NCBI GenBank assembly: GCA_900766915.1
Contig: CAAFXE010000057.1
Span: 30,513-94,512, forward strand
DNA: 64,000 nt
Origin: Lachnospiraceae bacterium
GTDB taxonomy: Bacteria; Bacillota; Clostridia; Lachnospirales; Lachnospiraceae
Direction of reading: 5' to 3'
Of this stretch, positions 52,146 through 60,676 are shown one piece after another. Within the stretch, counting starts at the first letter, position 1. The number at the start of each line of letters is the position of its first letter. The position numbers and the translations under genes are program-made. Below the pieces are notes generated by a model, which did no database searches, was not told where the DNA came from, and saw only the letters and a program-made list of their open reading frames with translations.

Positions 52146-54034
52146 AAAAGGAAGGTCGTCCGTTGGGAAAGGCACTGATCATAGCGCTGATCTTATTCTT
52201 TTATCTGCCGATCCTTTATATGATCATTTTCTCCTTCAACTCAGGAAAATCGCTGACTCATTTTACAGGATTTTCTTTGCGCTGGTATCAGCATATGCTG
52301 GAATCCAGGGATATGATGGAGGCTTTGTATACCACGTTTAGTGTGGCGCTCCTTGCGACTTTGATCTCAACGATCATCGGAACCATTACGGCCATTGGTC
52401 TTAGTAAATCCAAAAGGATCGTCCGGGATGTGATGAACCAGATCAACAATCTGCCTATGATGAATCCGGAAATTGTAACAGCCATTGGCTTTATGCTGCT
52501 GTTTATTACATTCCGCGTGCAAAAGGGCTATATGACAATGCTTTTGGCACATATTGCATTCTGTATTCCCTATGTGATCTTATCGGTCATGCCAAAGGTA
52601 CGTTCTCTGGATCCAAACCTTGCAAATGCAGCTATGGATCTGGGAGCCACACCGTTTCAGGCACTGACAAAGGTTATTGTGCCACAGATCACACCGGGAA
52701 TCGTTTCCGGTGCGCTGATCGCATTTACCATGTCCGTAGATGATTTTATCATTTCCTACTTTGTGACCGGTCAGGGTGTGAAGAACTTAAGTATTATGGT
52801 TTATACCATGAGTAAGCGTCTTAACCCAAGTATCAATGCAATCTCGACTTTGGTGATCGTGATCATTACCATTGTGCTTGTGACCATCAATGTGGCACCG
52901 ATGCTGATGGCAAAACGGGAAGCAAAAGGAAAGAACGCAAAAGTGATTCTCATCTTCCCGGCAGTTGCATTTGCGGCACTGGCAATCGGACTTGTGTTTA
53001 TCAAAGGTGATATTGGAAATCTTCAGCGTCCGTATGAGGGACAGACCCTGCGTGTTTACAACTGGGGAGAATATACCGGCGAAAATATTATCAGCAACTT
53101 TGAAGAGCTTACCGGTGCCAGAGTTGTCATGGAAAATTTTGATTCCAACGAGCAGATGTATATCAAGATCGCAAACGGGGAATCTTATGACGTACTGGTA
53201 CCAAGTGATTATATGATTCAGAGACTGATTCAGGAAAATCTGTTGCAGGAGTTGGACTTAACAAGATTGGACTGCATGGGAGAACTGACACCGCAGGTGA
53301 AGGGACTTCCGTATGATCCGGGCAACAACTATTCCGTGCCGTATTTCTGGGGAACGGTAGGAATTGTTTACGATACAACCAAGGTGGATTATGAGGATCT
53401 GGAAAGAGAAGGCTTTGCAATCTTTCTGGATGAAAAATATAAAGGAGATATTTATCTTTATGATTCCGAAAGAGACTCCTTTATGATGGCACTGAAATCC
53501 CTCGGATATTCCATGAATACCGGCAATGAAGAGGAGTTGCAGGAAGCTTACAAATGGCTGGTACAGTGTGTAGAGACTATGGATCCTGAGATCGTGACGG
53601 ATGAGATCATCGACAATATGGCACAGGGCAGAAAAGCACTGGGACTTATTTATTCCGGAGATGCTGCCTATGTCATGAGTGAGAATGAGAATATGGGCTT
53701 CTATCTGCCAATGGAAGGAACAAACCTCTGGTCTGATGCCATGGTCATTCCCGCCAATGCGAAGAATCCGGATCTTGCCCATGAATTTATCAATTATGTG
53801 TGCAGCTATGAAGGAGCCTATGATAATTCCAGCTATGTAGGCTATACTTCTCCGAATACAGCGGTTATGGAAGAGCTTTCCGGCGAAGGCGGAGACTATG
53901 AAGGAATCAACGCTTATATTCCAAGAGCCGGTTACGAAAAAGATGAAGTGTTTGAGTTTGATGAACAGACAAGAAAGGTCATCAGTAACCTGTGGAGTAA
54001 AGTAAAGATTGCAGCAAGTAATGTGAGCAATTAA
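52142..54034 (+). CDS. Spermidine/putrescine permease-binding protein fusion PotCD
   Basis: A 630-residue natural fusion. Residues 1 to about 262 are a PotC permease (six segments; EAA loop AAMDLGATPFQALTKVIVPQITPG). A last membrane segment (about 268-287, VILIFPAVAFAALAIGLVFI) acts as the anchor. The rest is a PotD polyamine-binding domain: LRVYNWGEYTGENIISNFEE, IANGESYDVLVPSDYMI, NNYSVPYFWGTVGIVYD and the late AHEFINYVCSYEGAYDNSSYVGYTSPN (shown in part as EFINYVCSYEGAYD). The fusion ties the receptor to the channel, so no lipoprotein anchor is needed. The ATG overlaps the potB stop by four bases. Confidence 0.94.
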   Translation: MKKEGRPLGKALIIALILFFYLPILYMIIFSFNSGKSLTHFTGFSLRWYQHMLESRDMMEALYTTFSVALLATLISTIIGTITAIGLSKSKRIVRDVMNQINNLPMMNPEIVTAIGFMLLFITFRVQKGYMTMLLAHIAFCIPYVILSVMPKVRSLDPNLANAAMDLGATPFQALTKVIVPQITPGIVSGALIAFTMSVDDFIISYFVTGQGVKNLSIMVYTMSKRLNPSINAISTLVIVIITIVLVTINVAPMLMAKREAKGKNAKVILIFPAVAFAALAIGLVFIKGDIGNLQRPYEGQTLRVYNWGEYTGENIISNFEELTGARVVMENFDSNEQMYIKIANGESYDVLVPSDYMIQRLIQENLLQELDLTRLDCMGELTPQVKGLPYDPGNNYSVPYFWGTVGIVYDTTKVDYEDLEREGFAIFLDEKYKGDIYLYDSERDSFMMALKSLGYSMNTGNEEELQEAYKWLVQCVETMDPEIVTDEIIDNMAQGRKALGLIYSGDAAYVMSENENMGFYLPMEGTNLWSDAMVIPANAKNPDLAHEFINYVCSYEGAYDNSSYVGYTSPNTAVMEELSGEGGDYEGINAYIPRAGYEKDEVFEFDEQTRKVISNLWSKVKIAASNVSN

Positions 54035-54056
54035 TCAAAAATCAGGAGGATCCTAC

Positions 54057-54389
54057 GTGGTAATTTTACATCAAATGGAAGAAATCTTTGAGGTAGTAGT
54101 ACAGTGCAGTATCCTGCTGCTGGAAATGGCAGGAGTCATCATCCTGATCTCTACGGCAGTGAAATGCTTTTACTATTGGCTCACCCAGAATCAGAGAGTC
54201 CAGTTGGATCTGGCAAAAGGAATTGCCCTTGCACTGGAATTTAAGCTGGGAGGAGAGGTGCTTCGAACGGTCATCGTCAGAGAATGGAGTGAACTTTTAA
54301 TCTTAGGAGCCATCATCCTGCTTCGAGGTGCCCTGACCTTTTTAATTCACTGGGAGATCAAGGGAGAAGAATCCAAAATTAAAGAATAA
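54057..54389 (+). CDS. DUF1622-family membrane protein
   Basis: A 110-residue protein with two or three membrane segments (about residues 15-38, 62-80 and 82-98). The conserved DUF1622 pattern is seen in RVQLDLAKGIALALEFKLGGEVLRTVIVREWSEL (quoted in part as LAKGIALALEFKLGGEVLR). Function is not known. It is the fourth gene of the pot operon, 22 bases after potCD, with a GGAGGAT site before the GTG start. Association with polyamine transport is by position only. The operon is ended by the palindrome at 54391. Confidence 0.82.
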   Translation: MVILHQMEEIFEVVVQCSILLLEMAGVIILISTAVKCFYYWLTQNQRVQLDLAKGIALALEFKLGGEVLRTVIVREWSELLILGAIILLRGALTFLIHWEIKGEESKIKE

Positions 54390-54390
54390 T

Positions 54391-54460
54391 AAGGCGGGAC
54401 AGGGGGACGGTTCTATGTCCGAATAACTTCGGACATAGAACCGTCCCCCTGTCCCGCCTT
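54391..54460. repeat. 70-base perfect palindrome ending the pot operon
   Basis: Two 33-base arms (54391-54423 and 54428-54460) around TAAC, with the same GGGACGGTTCTnTGTCC core as the palindrome at 49535. It lies two bases after the DUF1622 stop, and its far arm reaches the stop codon of the minus-strand aldo-keto reductase. It could end transcription from both sides. Confidence 0.88.
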
Positions 54461-55415
54461 AATACATAATGACAGCTCTCACCGGGCAGACCGGGCTGCA
54501 GTAGCCGCAGGTGAGGCATTTACTGTGATCAACTTCGGCCAGCCCGTTTTCGTTATAGAAAATAGCGCCAGCAGGGCAGGCGGCTTTGCAGGAACCGCAG
54601 CCCTCACAGTCCTCCTGGTTGATGTAAACCCGTTTTTTGGAAATGTCCGGATTATAGGATTTATCCATGGTTCCCCCAAGGTAGGAGAGAAGATCATCTA
54701 CCTCTGAGATTTTGCCAAATCCGATCATGACAGAATCTATCTCCGGTTTGGAAAATACATAATCCAGTGCTTCCTGATAATGTCCGGTGAGACTGCCGCC
54801 ACCGAAGGCTTTCATGGAAAAAACGCCTTTTCCGGCCGCGTGGCATTGGGAGATCGCATCCAGCATTTCTTCTTTTGTGGCAAAGGAGTCTCCCTTTCGG
54901 ATGCCAAGTCCGGCGTAGTTGATAAGAGGAAAGACAACATCCAGCTCTTCCATGGATGCCGCTGCCCTGGTAATATCCACATGGTGGGTGGAAAGACCGA
55001 TGGCACGGACAAGCCCTTCCTTTTTTGCATCCTTTAGTGCCTTCCATGCTCCCTGCCTGAGGGAAAGCTGTCCGGAACGGACTTCATGCATGAGAAAGAT
55101 ATCGATCACTTCCCGGCCAAGGGCTTTTCTTGCCTCCAAAACGGCATCCATCATGCCGTCATAGTCCTCACATAGAGATTTGGAACAGATGACTACATCT
55201 TCAAAATCTCCCATTTTCAAAGCCCTGCTGATATAGGGGTAAGTGCGATAGTATTGCGCTGTATCTAAAAAGTTGATGCCGTGCTCCAGGGCATAGGCTA
55301 TAATTTTAGCACCCTCTTCCACAGGAAGCGCCAGCTGACTTGGCCCCATGGGAAGGACTCCAAAGCCTGCAATGCTGACCTTGATACCGGTATTTCCCAG
55401 TGTTTTTTTCTGCAT
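54459..55415 (-). CDS. Aldo/keto reductase with C-terminal ferredoxin domain
   Basis: A 318-residue protein. The aldo/keto reductase barrel starts KKTLGNTGIKVSIAGFGVLPMG, with the active-site Tyr in NFLDTAQYYRTYP, Lys in VVICSKSL and His in FLMHEV. The last 60 residues form a two-[4Fe-4S] ferredoxin: CEGCGSCKAACPAG and CLTCGYCSPVCP. This fused type is common in anaerobes and probably takes electrons from or to ferredoxin; the substrate is unknown. The ATG at 55415 has a GGGAGGA site, so the longer frame to 55445 is rejected. The stop codon lies in the arm of the palindrome. Confidence 0.9.
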   Translation of the reverse strand: MQKKTLGNTGIKVSIAGFGVLPMGPSQLALPVEEGAKIIAYALEHGINFLDTAQYYRTYPYISRALKMGDFEDVVICSKSLCEDYDGMMDAVLEARKALGREVIDIFLMHEVRSGQLSLRQGAWKALKDAKKEGLVRAIGLSTHHVDITRAAASMEELDVVFPLINYAGLGIRKGDSFATKEEMLDAISQCHAAGKGVFSMKAFGGGSLTGHYQEALDYVFSKPEIDSVMIGFGKISEVDDLLSYLGGTMDKSYNPDISKKRVYINQEDCEGCGSCKAACPAGAIFYNENGLAEVDHSKCLTCGYCSPVCPVRAVIMY

Positions 55416-55554
55416 AATATTCCTCCCGAATATATTGATATGCAATAAATAGCATTGATGTCTAAAATTGTATAGATAAGATTTGTAAGTGATATGGTTT
55501 TATGCTATGCTGTAAGCACAAGATTGTCAAGTGAACAAAAGAGGTTATTGTAAC

Positions 55555-56463
55555 ATGAAAAGAGAGTTTTATTTTCAATCCAAAGATGGAATTACAAAAA
55601 TCCATGCTGTAGAATGGATTCCGGAAGGACAGGTCACGTCAGTCCTTCAGATCGTCCACGGGATGGTGGAACACATTGAACGATATGATGATTTCGGGAA
55701 TTTCTTAGCTTCCCGGGGAATCTATGTGACAGGGCATTCTCATCTGGGCCACGGAAAATCTGTCATCGGACAGGAAAAATGGGGATATTTTGCGGATCCG
55801 GATGGCAATGAGTGTGTTATCGGAGATATCCAAGAGCTCAGGCGCCTGACAGAGAAAAAATATCCCGGATTACCTTATTTTATGCTGGGACATAGCATGG
55901 GCTCCTTCCTGCTTCGTCAGTATCTGGGAAGATACGCTGCAGGGCTTGCCGGAGCCATGATCCTGGGAACCGGTGATCAGCCGGATTTAGTTTTGAAAGC
56001 CGGAAAGGCCGCCTGTAAGCTGGTTGCAGCAGTCAAAGGCTGGGAATACCGCAGCAGCTTTGTTAACAGTTTTGCCGTAGGTGCTTTTGAGAAGAAGCTC
56101 GGAGGCGGATGGATCTGTACCGATGAAGCGGTAGTGAAGGCTTATCAGGCAGATCCCATGTGCAGCTTTGTGTTTACGCTGAATGCTTTTTACCATATGT
56201 TTGATGGTATGGCGAAAATGAATGCGCAGGAAAAAGCCGGGAAAATTCCAAAAGACCTTCCAATCCTGTTTGCAGCAGGCAGTGAGGATCTGGTTGGAAG
56301 CTGTGGAAAAGGTGTGAAGGCTGTCTGTGAAAGATACCGAAATTCAGGAATCAAAGATGTAAAACTGAAGCTTTATGAGGGTGACCGCCATGAGATCTTA
56401 AACGAAAAAGACAAAGAAGTAGTTTATGAAGATCTTTACCGGTGGATCATAGAAAAAATATAA
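55555..56463 (+). CDS. Alpha/beta hydrolase (lysophospholipase/monoacylglycerol lipase-like)
   Basis: A 302-residue serine hydrolase of the Hydrolase_4 type. The oxyanion motif is VHGMVEHIERYDDF, the nucleophile elbow MLGHSMGSFL (GHSMG), the acid in AGSEDLVG and the His in GDRHEILNE. GHSHLGHGKS is the family's D/H-x-x-G-x-G-x-S strip. These proteins cleave acylglycerols or lysophospholipids. No signal peptide. The ATG at 55555 is chosen; an upstream GTG in the same frame would give eight extra residues but lacks a site at good spacing. Confidence 0.9.
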   Translation: MKREFYFQSKDGITKIHAVEWIPEGQVTSVLQIVHGMVEHIERYDDFGNFLASRGIYVTGHSHLGHGKSVIGQEKWGYFADPDGNECVIGDIQELRRLTEKKYPGLPYFMLGHSMGSFLLRQYLGRYAAGLAGAMILGTGDQPDLVLKAGKAACKLVAAVKGWEYRSSFVNSFAVGAFEKKLGGGWICTDEAVVKAYQADPMCSFVFTLNAFYHMFDGMAKMNAQEKAGKIPKDLPILFAAGSEDLVGSCGKGVKAVCERYRNSGIKDVKLKLYEGDRHEILNEKDKEVVYEDLYRWIIEKI

Positions 56464-56531
56464 TAAAAATAGAGAAATATCTCTCAGGCTATGGTATAAT
56501 ATAAATCAGTTTTTAGAAGGAGGAATTTAAA

Positions 56532-58322
56532 ATGACAATCACAAAGGACATTCGATATCTGGGAGTCAATGACCATCAGGTGGATCTCTTTGAAGGCCAG
56601 TATGTAGTGCCAAACGGCATGGCATATAACTCCTATGCGATCATGGATGAAAAAATTGCCATCATGGACACAGTGGATAAAAATTTCACTCACCAGTGGC
56701 TGGACAATATTCAGAAAACATTGGATGGCAGAAAACCGGATTATCTGGTAGTTCAGCATATGGAGCCGGATCATTCCGCAAATGTTGCGAAATTTTTAAG
56801 TGTATATCCGGAAGCAACCGTTGTATCTTCCGCAAAAGCATTTACTATGATGAACAATTTCTTCGGCTCTGATTATGCAGACAGAAGAATCGTGGTAGGG
56901 GAAGGAGATACCTTAAACCTCGGAAAACATACCTTAACCTTCGTGACAGCGCCCATGGTTCACTGGCCGGAAGTTATTGTAACCTATGATTCTTATGACA
57001 AGGTATTGTTCTCCGCAGACGGATTTGGAAAATTCGGTGCATTAGATGTAGAAGAAGACTGGGCATGTGAAGCACGCCGTTACTTCATCGGTATCGTTGG
57101 AAAATATGGTGCACAGGTGCAGGCACTTCTGAAAAAAGCGGCAGGACTGGACATTCAGGTCATCTGCCCGCTTCACGGACCGGTACTTACAGAAAATCTT
57201 GGATATTACTTAAATCTCTACGATATCTGGTCATCCTATGAAGTGGAAAGCGATGGCATCGTGGTTGCATATACTTCTGTTTATGGACACACCAAAGCAG
57301 CAGTGGAACTTCTGGTGCAGAAATTAAAAGAAAAAGGCTGTCCGAAGGTGGTTGTACACGATCTTGCCCGTACAGATATGGCAGAAGCAGTAGAAGATGC
57401 CTTCCGTTATGGAAAACTGGTACTTGCTACCACAACCTACAATGCTGACATCTTCCCATTCATGAAAGAATTCATTCACCATCTGACAGAAAGAAACTAT
57501 CAGAAACGTATCATTGGTTTGATGGAGAACGGTTCCTGGGCTCCGCTGGCTGCCAAAGTTATGACCAAGATGTTTGAAGGCAGCAAAAACCTGACCTTTA
57601 CAAAAAATACTGTGAAGATTCTTTCCGCATTGAATGACGAAAGCAGGGCGCAGATCGAAGCTATGGCAGACGAGCTTTGCATGGATTACTTACAGCAGCA
57701 GGAAACCACAGCAAACAAAAATGACCTGACAGCACTGTTTAACATCGGCTATGGTCTCTATGTGGTAACCTCCAATGACGGAACCAAGGACAACGGTCTC
57801 ATTGTGAATACGGTATCTCAGGTAACCAATACACCAAACCGTATTGCGGTGACCATCAATAAGCAGAACTATTCTCACCATGTGATCAAGCAGACAGGAA
57901 TTATGAATGTCAACTGTCTGGATACGACAGCAACCTTTGATATGTTCCAGAGATTTGGATTCCAGAGCGGACGTACCGCAGATAAATTTGCAGGCATGGA
58001 AGTACATAAATCTGATAATGGACTGGTATTCCTTCCAAGACATATCAATTCCTTTATGTCCCTGAAGGTAGATGATTATGTAGATCTGGATACCCACGGT
58101 ATGTTTATCTGTTCCGTAACAGAAGCAAGAGTGCTTTCCAAAAACGAAACCATGACCTATACCTACTACCAGAACAACGTAAAACCAAAGCCTCAGACAG
58201 AAGGCAAGAAAGGCTACGTATGCAAGGTGTGCGGATGGGTATATGAAGGAGAGGAGCTTCCGGAAGATATTATCTGTCCACTGTGTAAACATGGTGCAGC
58301 TGATTTTGAACCAATTGCATAA
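56532..58322 (+). CDS. Flavodiiron protein with flavin reductase and rubredoxin domains
   Basis: A 596-residue multi-domain electron-transfer protein. Residues 1-250 are the beta-lactamase-like diiron domain, with the ligands in HMEPDHSANV, MVHWPEV, LFSADGFG and PLHGPV. Residues 255-395 are a flavodoxin domain (VAYTSVYGHTKAAVELL). Residues 410-545 look like a flavin reductase domain, and the last 45 residues are a rubredoxin (CKVCGWVY and CPLCKHG). Proteins of this class reduce oxygen or nitric oxide to protect anaerobes. The fused reductase and rubredoxin could let it take electrons from NAD(P)H with few partners. AGGAGG site. A bidirectional terminator follows. Confidence 0.94.
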   Translation: MTITKDIRYLGVNDHQVDLFEGQYVVPNGMAYNSYAIMDEKIAIMDTVDKNFTHQWLDNIQKTLDGRKPDYLVVQHMEPDHSANVAKFLSVYPEATVVSSAKAFTMMNNFFGSDYADRRIVVGEGDTLNLGKHTLTFVTAPMVHWPEVIVTYDSYDKVLFSADGFGKFGALDVEEDWACEARRYFIGIVGKYGAQVQALLKKAAGLDIQVICPLHGPVLTENLGYYLNLYDIWSSYEVESDGIVVAYTSVYGHTKAAVELLVQKLKEKGCPKVVVHDLARTDMAEAVEDAFRYGKLVLATTTYNADIFPFMKEFIHHLTERNYQKRIIGLMENGSWAPLAAKVMTKMFEGSKNLTFTKNTVKILSALNDESRAQIEAMADELCMDYLQQQETTANKNDLTALFNIGYGLYVVTSNDGTKDNGLIVNTVSQVTNTPNRIAVTINKQNYSHHVIKQTGIMNVNCLDTTATFDMFQRFGFQSGRTADKFAGMEVHKSDNGLVFLPRHINSFMSLKVDDYVDLDTHGMFICSVTEARVLSKNETMTYTYYQNNVKPKPQTEGKKGYVCKVCGWVYEGEELPEDIICPLCKHGAADFEPIA

Positions 58323-58329
58323 GGATAAG

Positions 58330-58372
58330 AAAAACGCCAGAACCGGTATTTGCCGGAACTGGCGTTTTTTTG
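58330..58372. terminator. Bidirectional terminator between the flavodiiron gene and ridA
   Basis: AAAACGCCAG and CTGGCGTTTT around an inner AACCGG/CCGGAA hairpin, followed by seven T residues. It serves both converging genes. Confidence 0.88.
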
Positions 58373-58741
58373 TTATTTTATTGCGATTGCTTCGATCTCA
58401 CAAAGAACACCCTTTGGAAGATCCTTCACAGCAACACAGCTTCTGGCCGGTTTGGATGTGAAATATTTGGCATAAACTTCATTAAATGCTGCAAAATCTG
58501 CAATTTCTGCAAGGAAGCAGGTGGTCTTAAAGACCTTGTCAAAGCCGCTTCCGGCTGCTTCTAAGATAGCCCCTACATTTTTACAGCTCTGCTCCGTCTG
58601 AGCTTCGATACCTTCCAAAATTTCGCCTGTAGCAGGATTTACCGGAATCTGACCGGATGTATAAATGATGCCATTTACCTCATATCCCTGTGAATATGGT
58701 CCGATGGCACCCGGTGCGTTTGTGGTTGCAATTGGTTTCAT
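58373..58741 (-). CDS. ridA: RidA family reactive intermediate deaminase
   Basis: A 122-residue trimeric RidA/YjgF protein that deaminates reactive enamine and imine intermediates, such as 2-aminoacrylate made by PLP enzymes. Seen: NAPGAIGPYSQG, YTSGQIPVNPATGE, the TTCFLAEIADF strand, and the catalytic Arg in KPARSCVAV with the closing CEIEAIA. The ATG at 58741 has an AAGGAGG site. The frame extends to 58765, but that start has no site. Confidence 0.95.
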   Translation of the reverse strand: MKPIATTNAPGAIGPYSQGYEVNGIIYTSGQIPVNPATGEILEGIEAQTEQSCKNVGAILEAAGSGFDKVFKTTCFLAEIADFAAFNEVYAKYFTSKPARSCVAVKDLPKGVLCEIEAIAIK

Positions 58742-58858
58742 TTCATAATCCTCCTTTGTATTCATGCTGGGTCTATTATAGGGTATTTTCCAAGGTTGTA
58801 CAAGTTCCTAATTTGTGCTAAAGTGAATACATGATTATTTTTGTGAGAGAGAAAGGTT

Positions 58859-60211
58859 ATGGACAGAAGTAAGATATCGATGACTGAGGGAACTGTGTGG
58901 AAGATTTTGGTCCGCTTTGCACTTCCCTTATTTTTGGGAAATTTATTTCAACAATTATATAATGCGGTGGATTCCCTGGTAGTAGGAAATTTCTGCGGAA
59001 ACGAGGCACTGGCAGCGGTAAGCTCCTCAGGAAGCCTGCAGCATCTGCTCATCGGTTTCTTTCAGGGAATGTTTGTGGGGGCCAGTGTACTGATCTCCAA
59101 ATGCTATGGGGCCATGGATGACAAAGGTGTGGATGATGCTATTCACACCACAGTGCTGTTTTCTTTGGGGATGGGCGTGATCTTAACCATTCTGGGCGTA
59201 ATCTTTACACCGGTGATCCTGGAGTGGATGGGGACTCCGGAAAATGTCATGCCAAATTCCGTGACTTATTTTCGTATCTACTGCCTGGGTCTTATGGGAA
59301 TGATCCTGTATAATACCTCCAATGGTATTTTTAATGCACTGGGGGACAGCAGACATCCTCTGTTTTACCTGATCATTTCTTCCGTCACCAATGTGATTTT
59401 GGATCTTTTGTTTGTAGGTGTATTCGGCATGGGTGTTGCCGGAGCTGCCCTGGCAACCGTGTTGGGGCAGGTGTTAAGTGCAGTTCTTGGACTTGCCCAC
59501 TTAATGAGTGGAAAATTTGTAGTACAGATCAGACTTTCCAAACTTCGCATTCACAAAAGAGTGCTGGGTAACATTGTCCGAACGGGACTTCCAAGCGGTG
59601 TACAAAACAGTGTCAATGCCATCGCCAATCTGGTAGTTCAGACCAATATCAATGCCTTTGGTGACCTTGCCATGGGAGGCTGCGGAAGCTATGCCAAGGT
59701 GGAAGGCTTTGTATTTCTGCCCATCATGAGTATGGCTCTGGCCCTTACTACCTTTGTAGGACAGAATATGGGAGCCAATAAGCCGGAGCGTATCAAAGTG
59801 GGTATCCGGCAGGGAATGATCATATCCCTCACCATGGCTGAACTGTTTGGAATTTTTGTGGTCATTTTTGCACCGCAGCTTATTGGACTTTTCAGTAAAG
59901 ATCCGGCTGTGGTTGCTTACGGAGTACAGCAGGCCAGGGTAGAATCTCTGTTTTTCTTCCTGCTTGCAACGACCCATACCTGTGCCGGTGCGCTTCGTGG
60001 AGCAGGTAAGACCATGATTCCTATGGCGGTTACCTTAGGAGCCTGGTGTATCCTTCGTATTACCTATATTGAATGTCTGGTAAGGGTTTTCCACAATATT
60101 AACGTGGTGTTTAGCGCTTATCCGGTAACCTGGTGTGTCAGCTCCATTTTCCTTGTTTTGATTCTTTTTACACAAAAATGGGATCATAACGTTAAAAATC
60201 AGCGAAATTAA
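58859..60211 (+). CDS. MATE-family efflux transporter
   Basis: A 450-residue MATE exporter with twelve membrane segments. Motifs: FALPLFLGNLFQQLYNAVDSLVVGNFCG at the N-terminus (parts quoted: LFLGNLFQQLYNAVD), GMFVGASVLISKCYGAMD, NGIFNALGDSRHPLFY, FVGQNMGANKPERIKVG and GALRGAGKTMIPM. These patterns fit the NorM/DinF-type family. Drug specificity is not shown. It is unrelated in position to the first MATE (20510), and no regulator is next to it. It is followed by the 131-base repeat and the lysine riboswitch of the next gene. Confidence 0.92.
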   Translation: MDRSKISMTEGTVWKILVRFALPLFLGNLFQQLYNAVDSLVVGNFCGNEALAAVSSSGSLQHLLIGFFQGMFVGASVLISKCYGAMDDKGVDDAIHTTVLFSLGMGVILTILGVIFTPVILEWMGTPENVMPNSVTYFRIYCLGLMGMILYNTSNGIFNALGDSRHPLFYLIISSVTNVILDLLFVGVFGMGVAGAALATVLGQVLSAVLGLAHLMSGKFVVQIRLSKLRIHKRVLGNIVRTGLPSGVQNSVNAIANLVVQTNINAFGDLAMGGCGSYAKVEGFVFLPIMSMALALTTFVGQNMGANKPERIKVGIRQGMIISLTMAELFGIFVVIFAPQLIGLFSKDPAVVAYGVQQARVESLFFFLLATTHTCAGALRGAGKTMIPMAVTLGAWCILRITYIECLVRVFHNINVVFSAYPVTWCVSSIFLVLILFTQKWDHNVKNQRN

Positions 60212-60259
60212 GGATTTTGCTTGATTTTTTCACATAACAGTGGTACAAATGAATCTATA

Positions 60260-60390
60260 GTAACTATTCAGTAGCCACTGTTCCGCGAGGGTTTTCGATA
60301 GAAAATCCCGAGTTTTACAAGCAAAAATCCATTTGCGCAGCAAATTCTGCATGGATTTTTGCTCGTATCTGGAAGGTACTGAACAGATAC
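60260..60390 (+). repeat. Interspersed hairpin element, copy B
   Basis: 131 bases starting GTAACTATTCAGTAGCC and ending in the 26-base unit with CAGATAC. It is in inverted orientation to copy A at 45971-46102. The interior again carries CAAAAATCCAT / ATGGATTTTTG arms. It lies between a MATE gene and the riboswitch. Confidence 0.85.
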
Positions 60391-60411
60391 GACTTGTAAA
60401 TCAAATGACTG

Positions 60412-60572
60412 GATAGAGGACGCAAAGGACATAAGTAGGTTGCAGCCGGAAGGCTTGGGGAAAGGCCGCTGCAAAAGAAAGGGGAATTTGCCGAAGAAAG
60501 GAGCATCCCAAAGCTTTTTTCTGGGACGGTGCAGAAGATGCATCGGACTGTCACTTTTTGTGGAGAGCTATC
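60412..60572 (+). ncRNA. Lysine riboswitch (L-box)
   Basis: The conserved lysine riboswitch core is clear: GATAGAGGACGC at the 5' side (P1 GATAG 60412-60416), ATAAGTAGG, GGGGAATTTGCCGAAG, CGGACTGTCAC and TGTGGAGAGCTATC at the 3' side, with the P1 partner CTATC at 60568-60572. It lies upstream of an NhaC-family transporter and is followed by a terminator, so lysine should switch the gene off. In other Firmicutes, LYS elements control predicted NhaC-type lysine transporters (LysW). Confidence 0.93.
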
Positions 60573-60596
60573 GGCAAATTTTTTTGAAATGTGAAT

Positions 60597-60633
60597 GCCA
60601 TGGATATGCTCACGCATATTCGTGGCTTTTTTT
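60597..60633 (+). terminator. Expression-platform terminator of the lysine riboswitch
   Basis: GCCATGGATATGC (60597-60609) pairs, with one mismatch and G-U, to GCATATTCGTGGC (60614-60626), followed by seven T residues. It lies between the riboswitch and the ribosome site of the transporter. Confidence 0.85.
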
Positions 60634-60676
60634 ATAAAAGATAGCCTGTTCGGTCAGAAAAAAAGGAGAGAGAAAA

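Noticed and set aside
57690..58292. Minus-strand frame of 200 codons opposite the flavodiiron gene
   Set aside because: Shadow frame; the plus-strand protein is well supported through this part, including the rubredoxin motifs.
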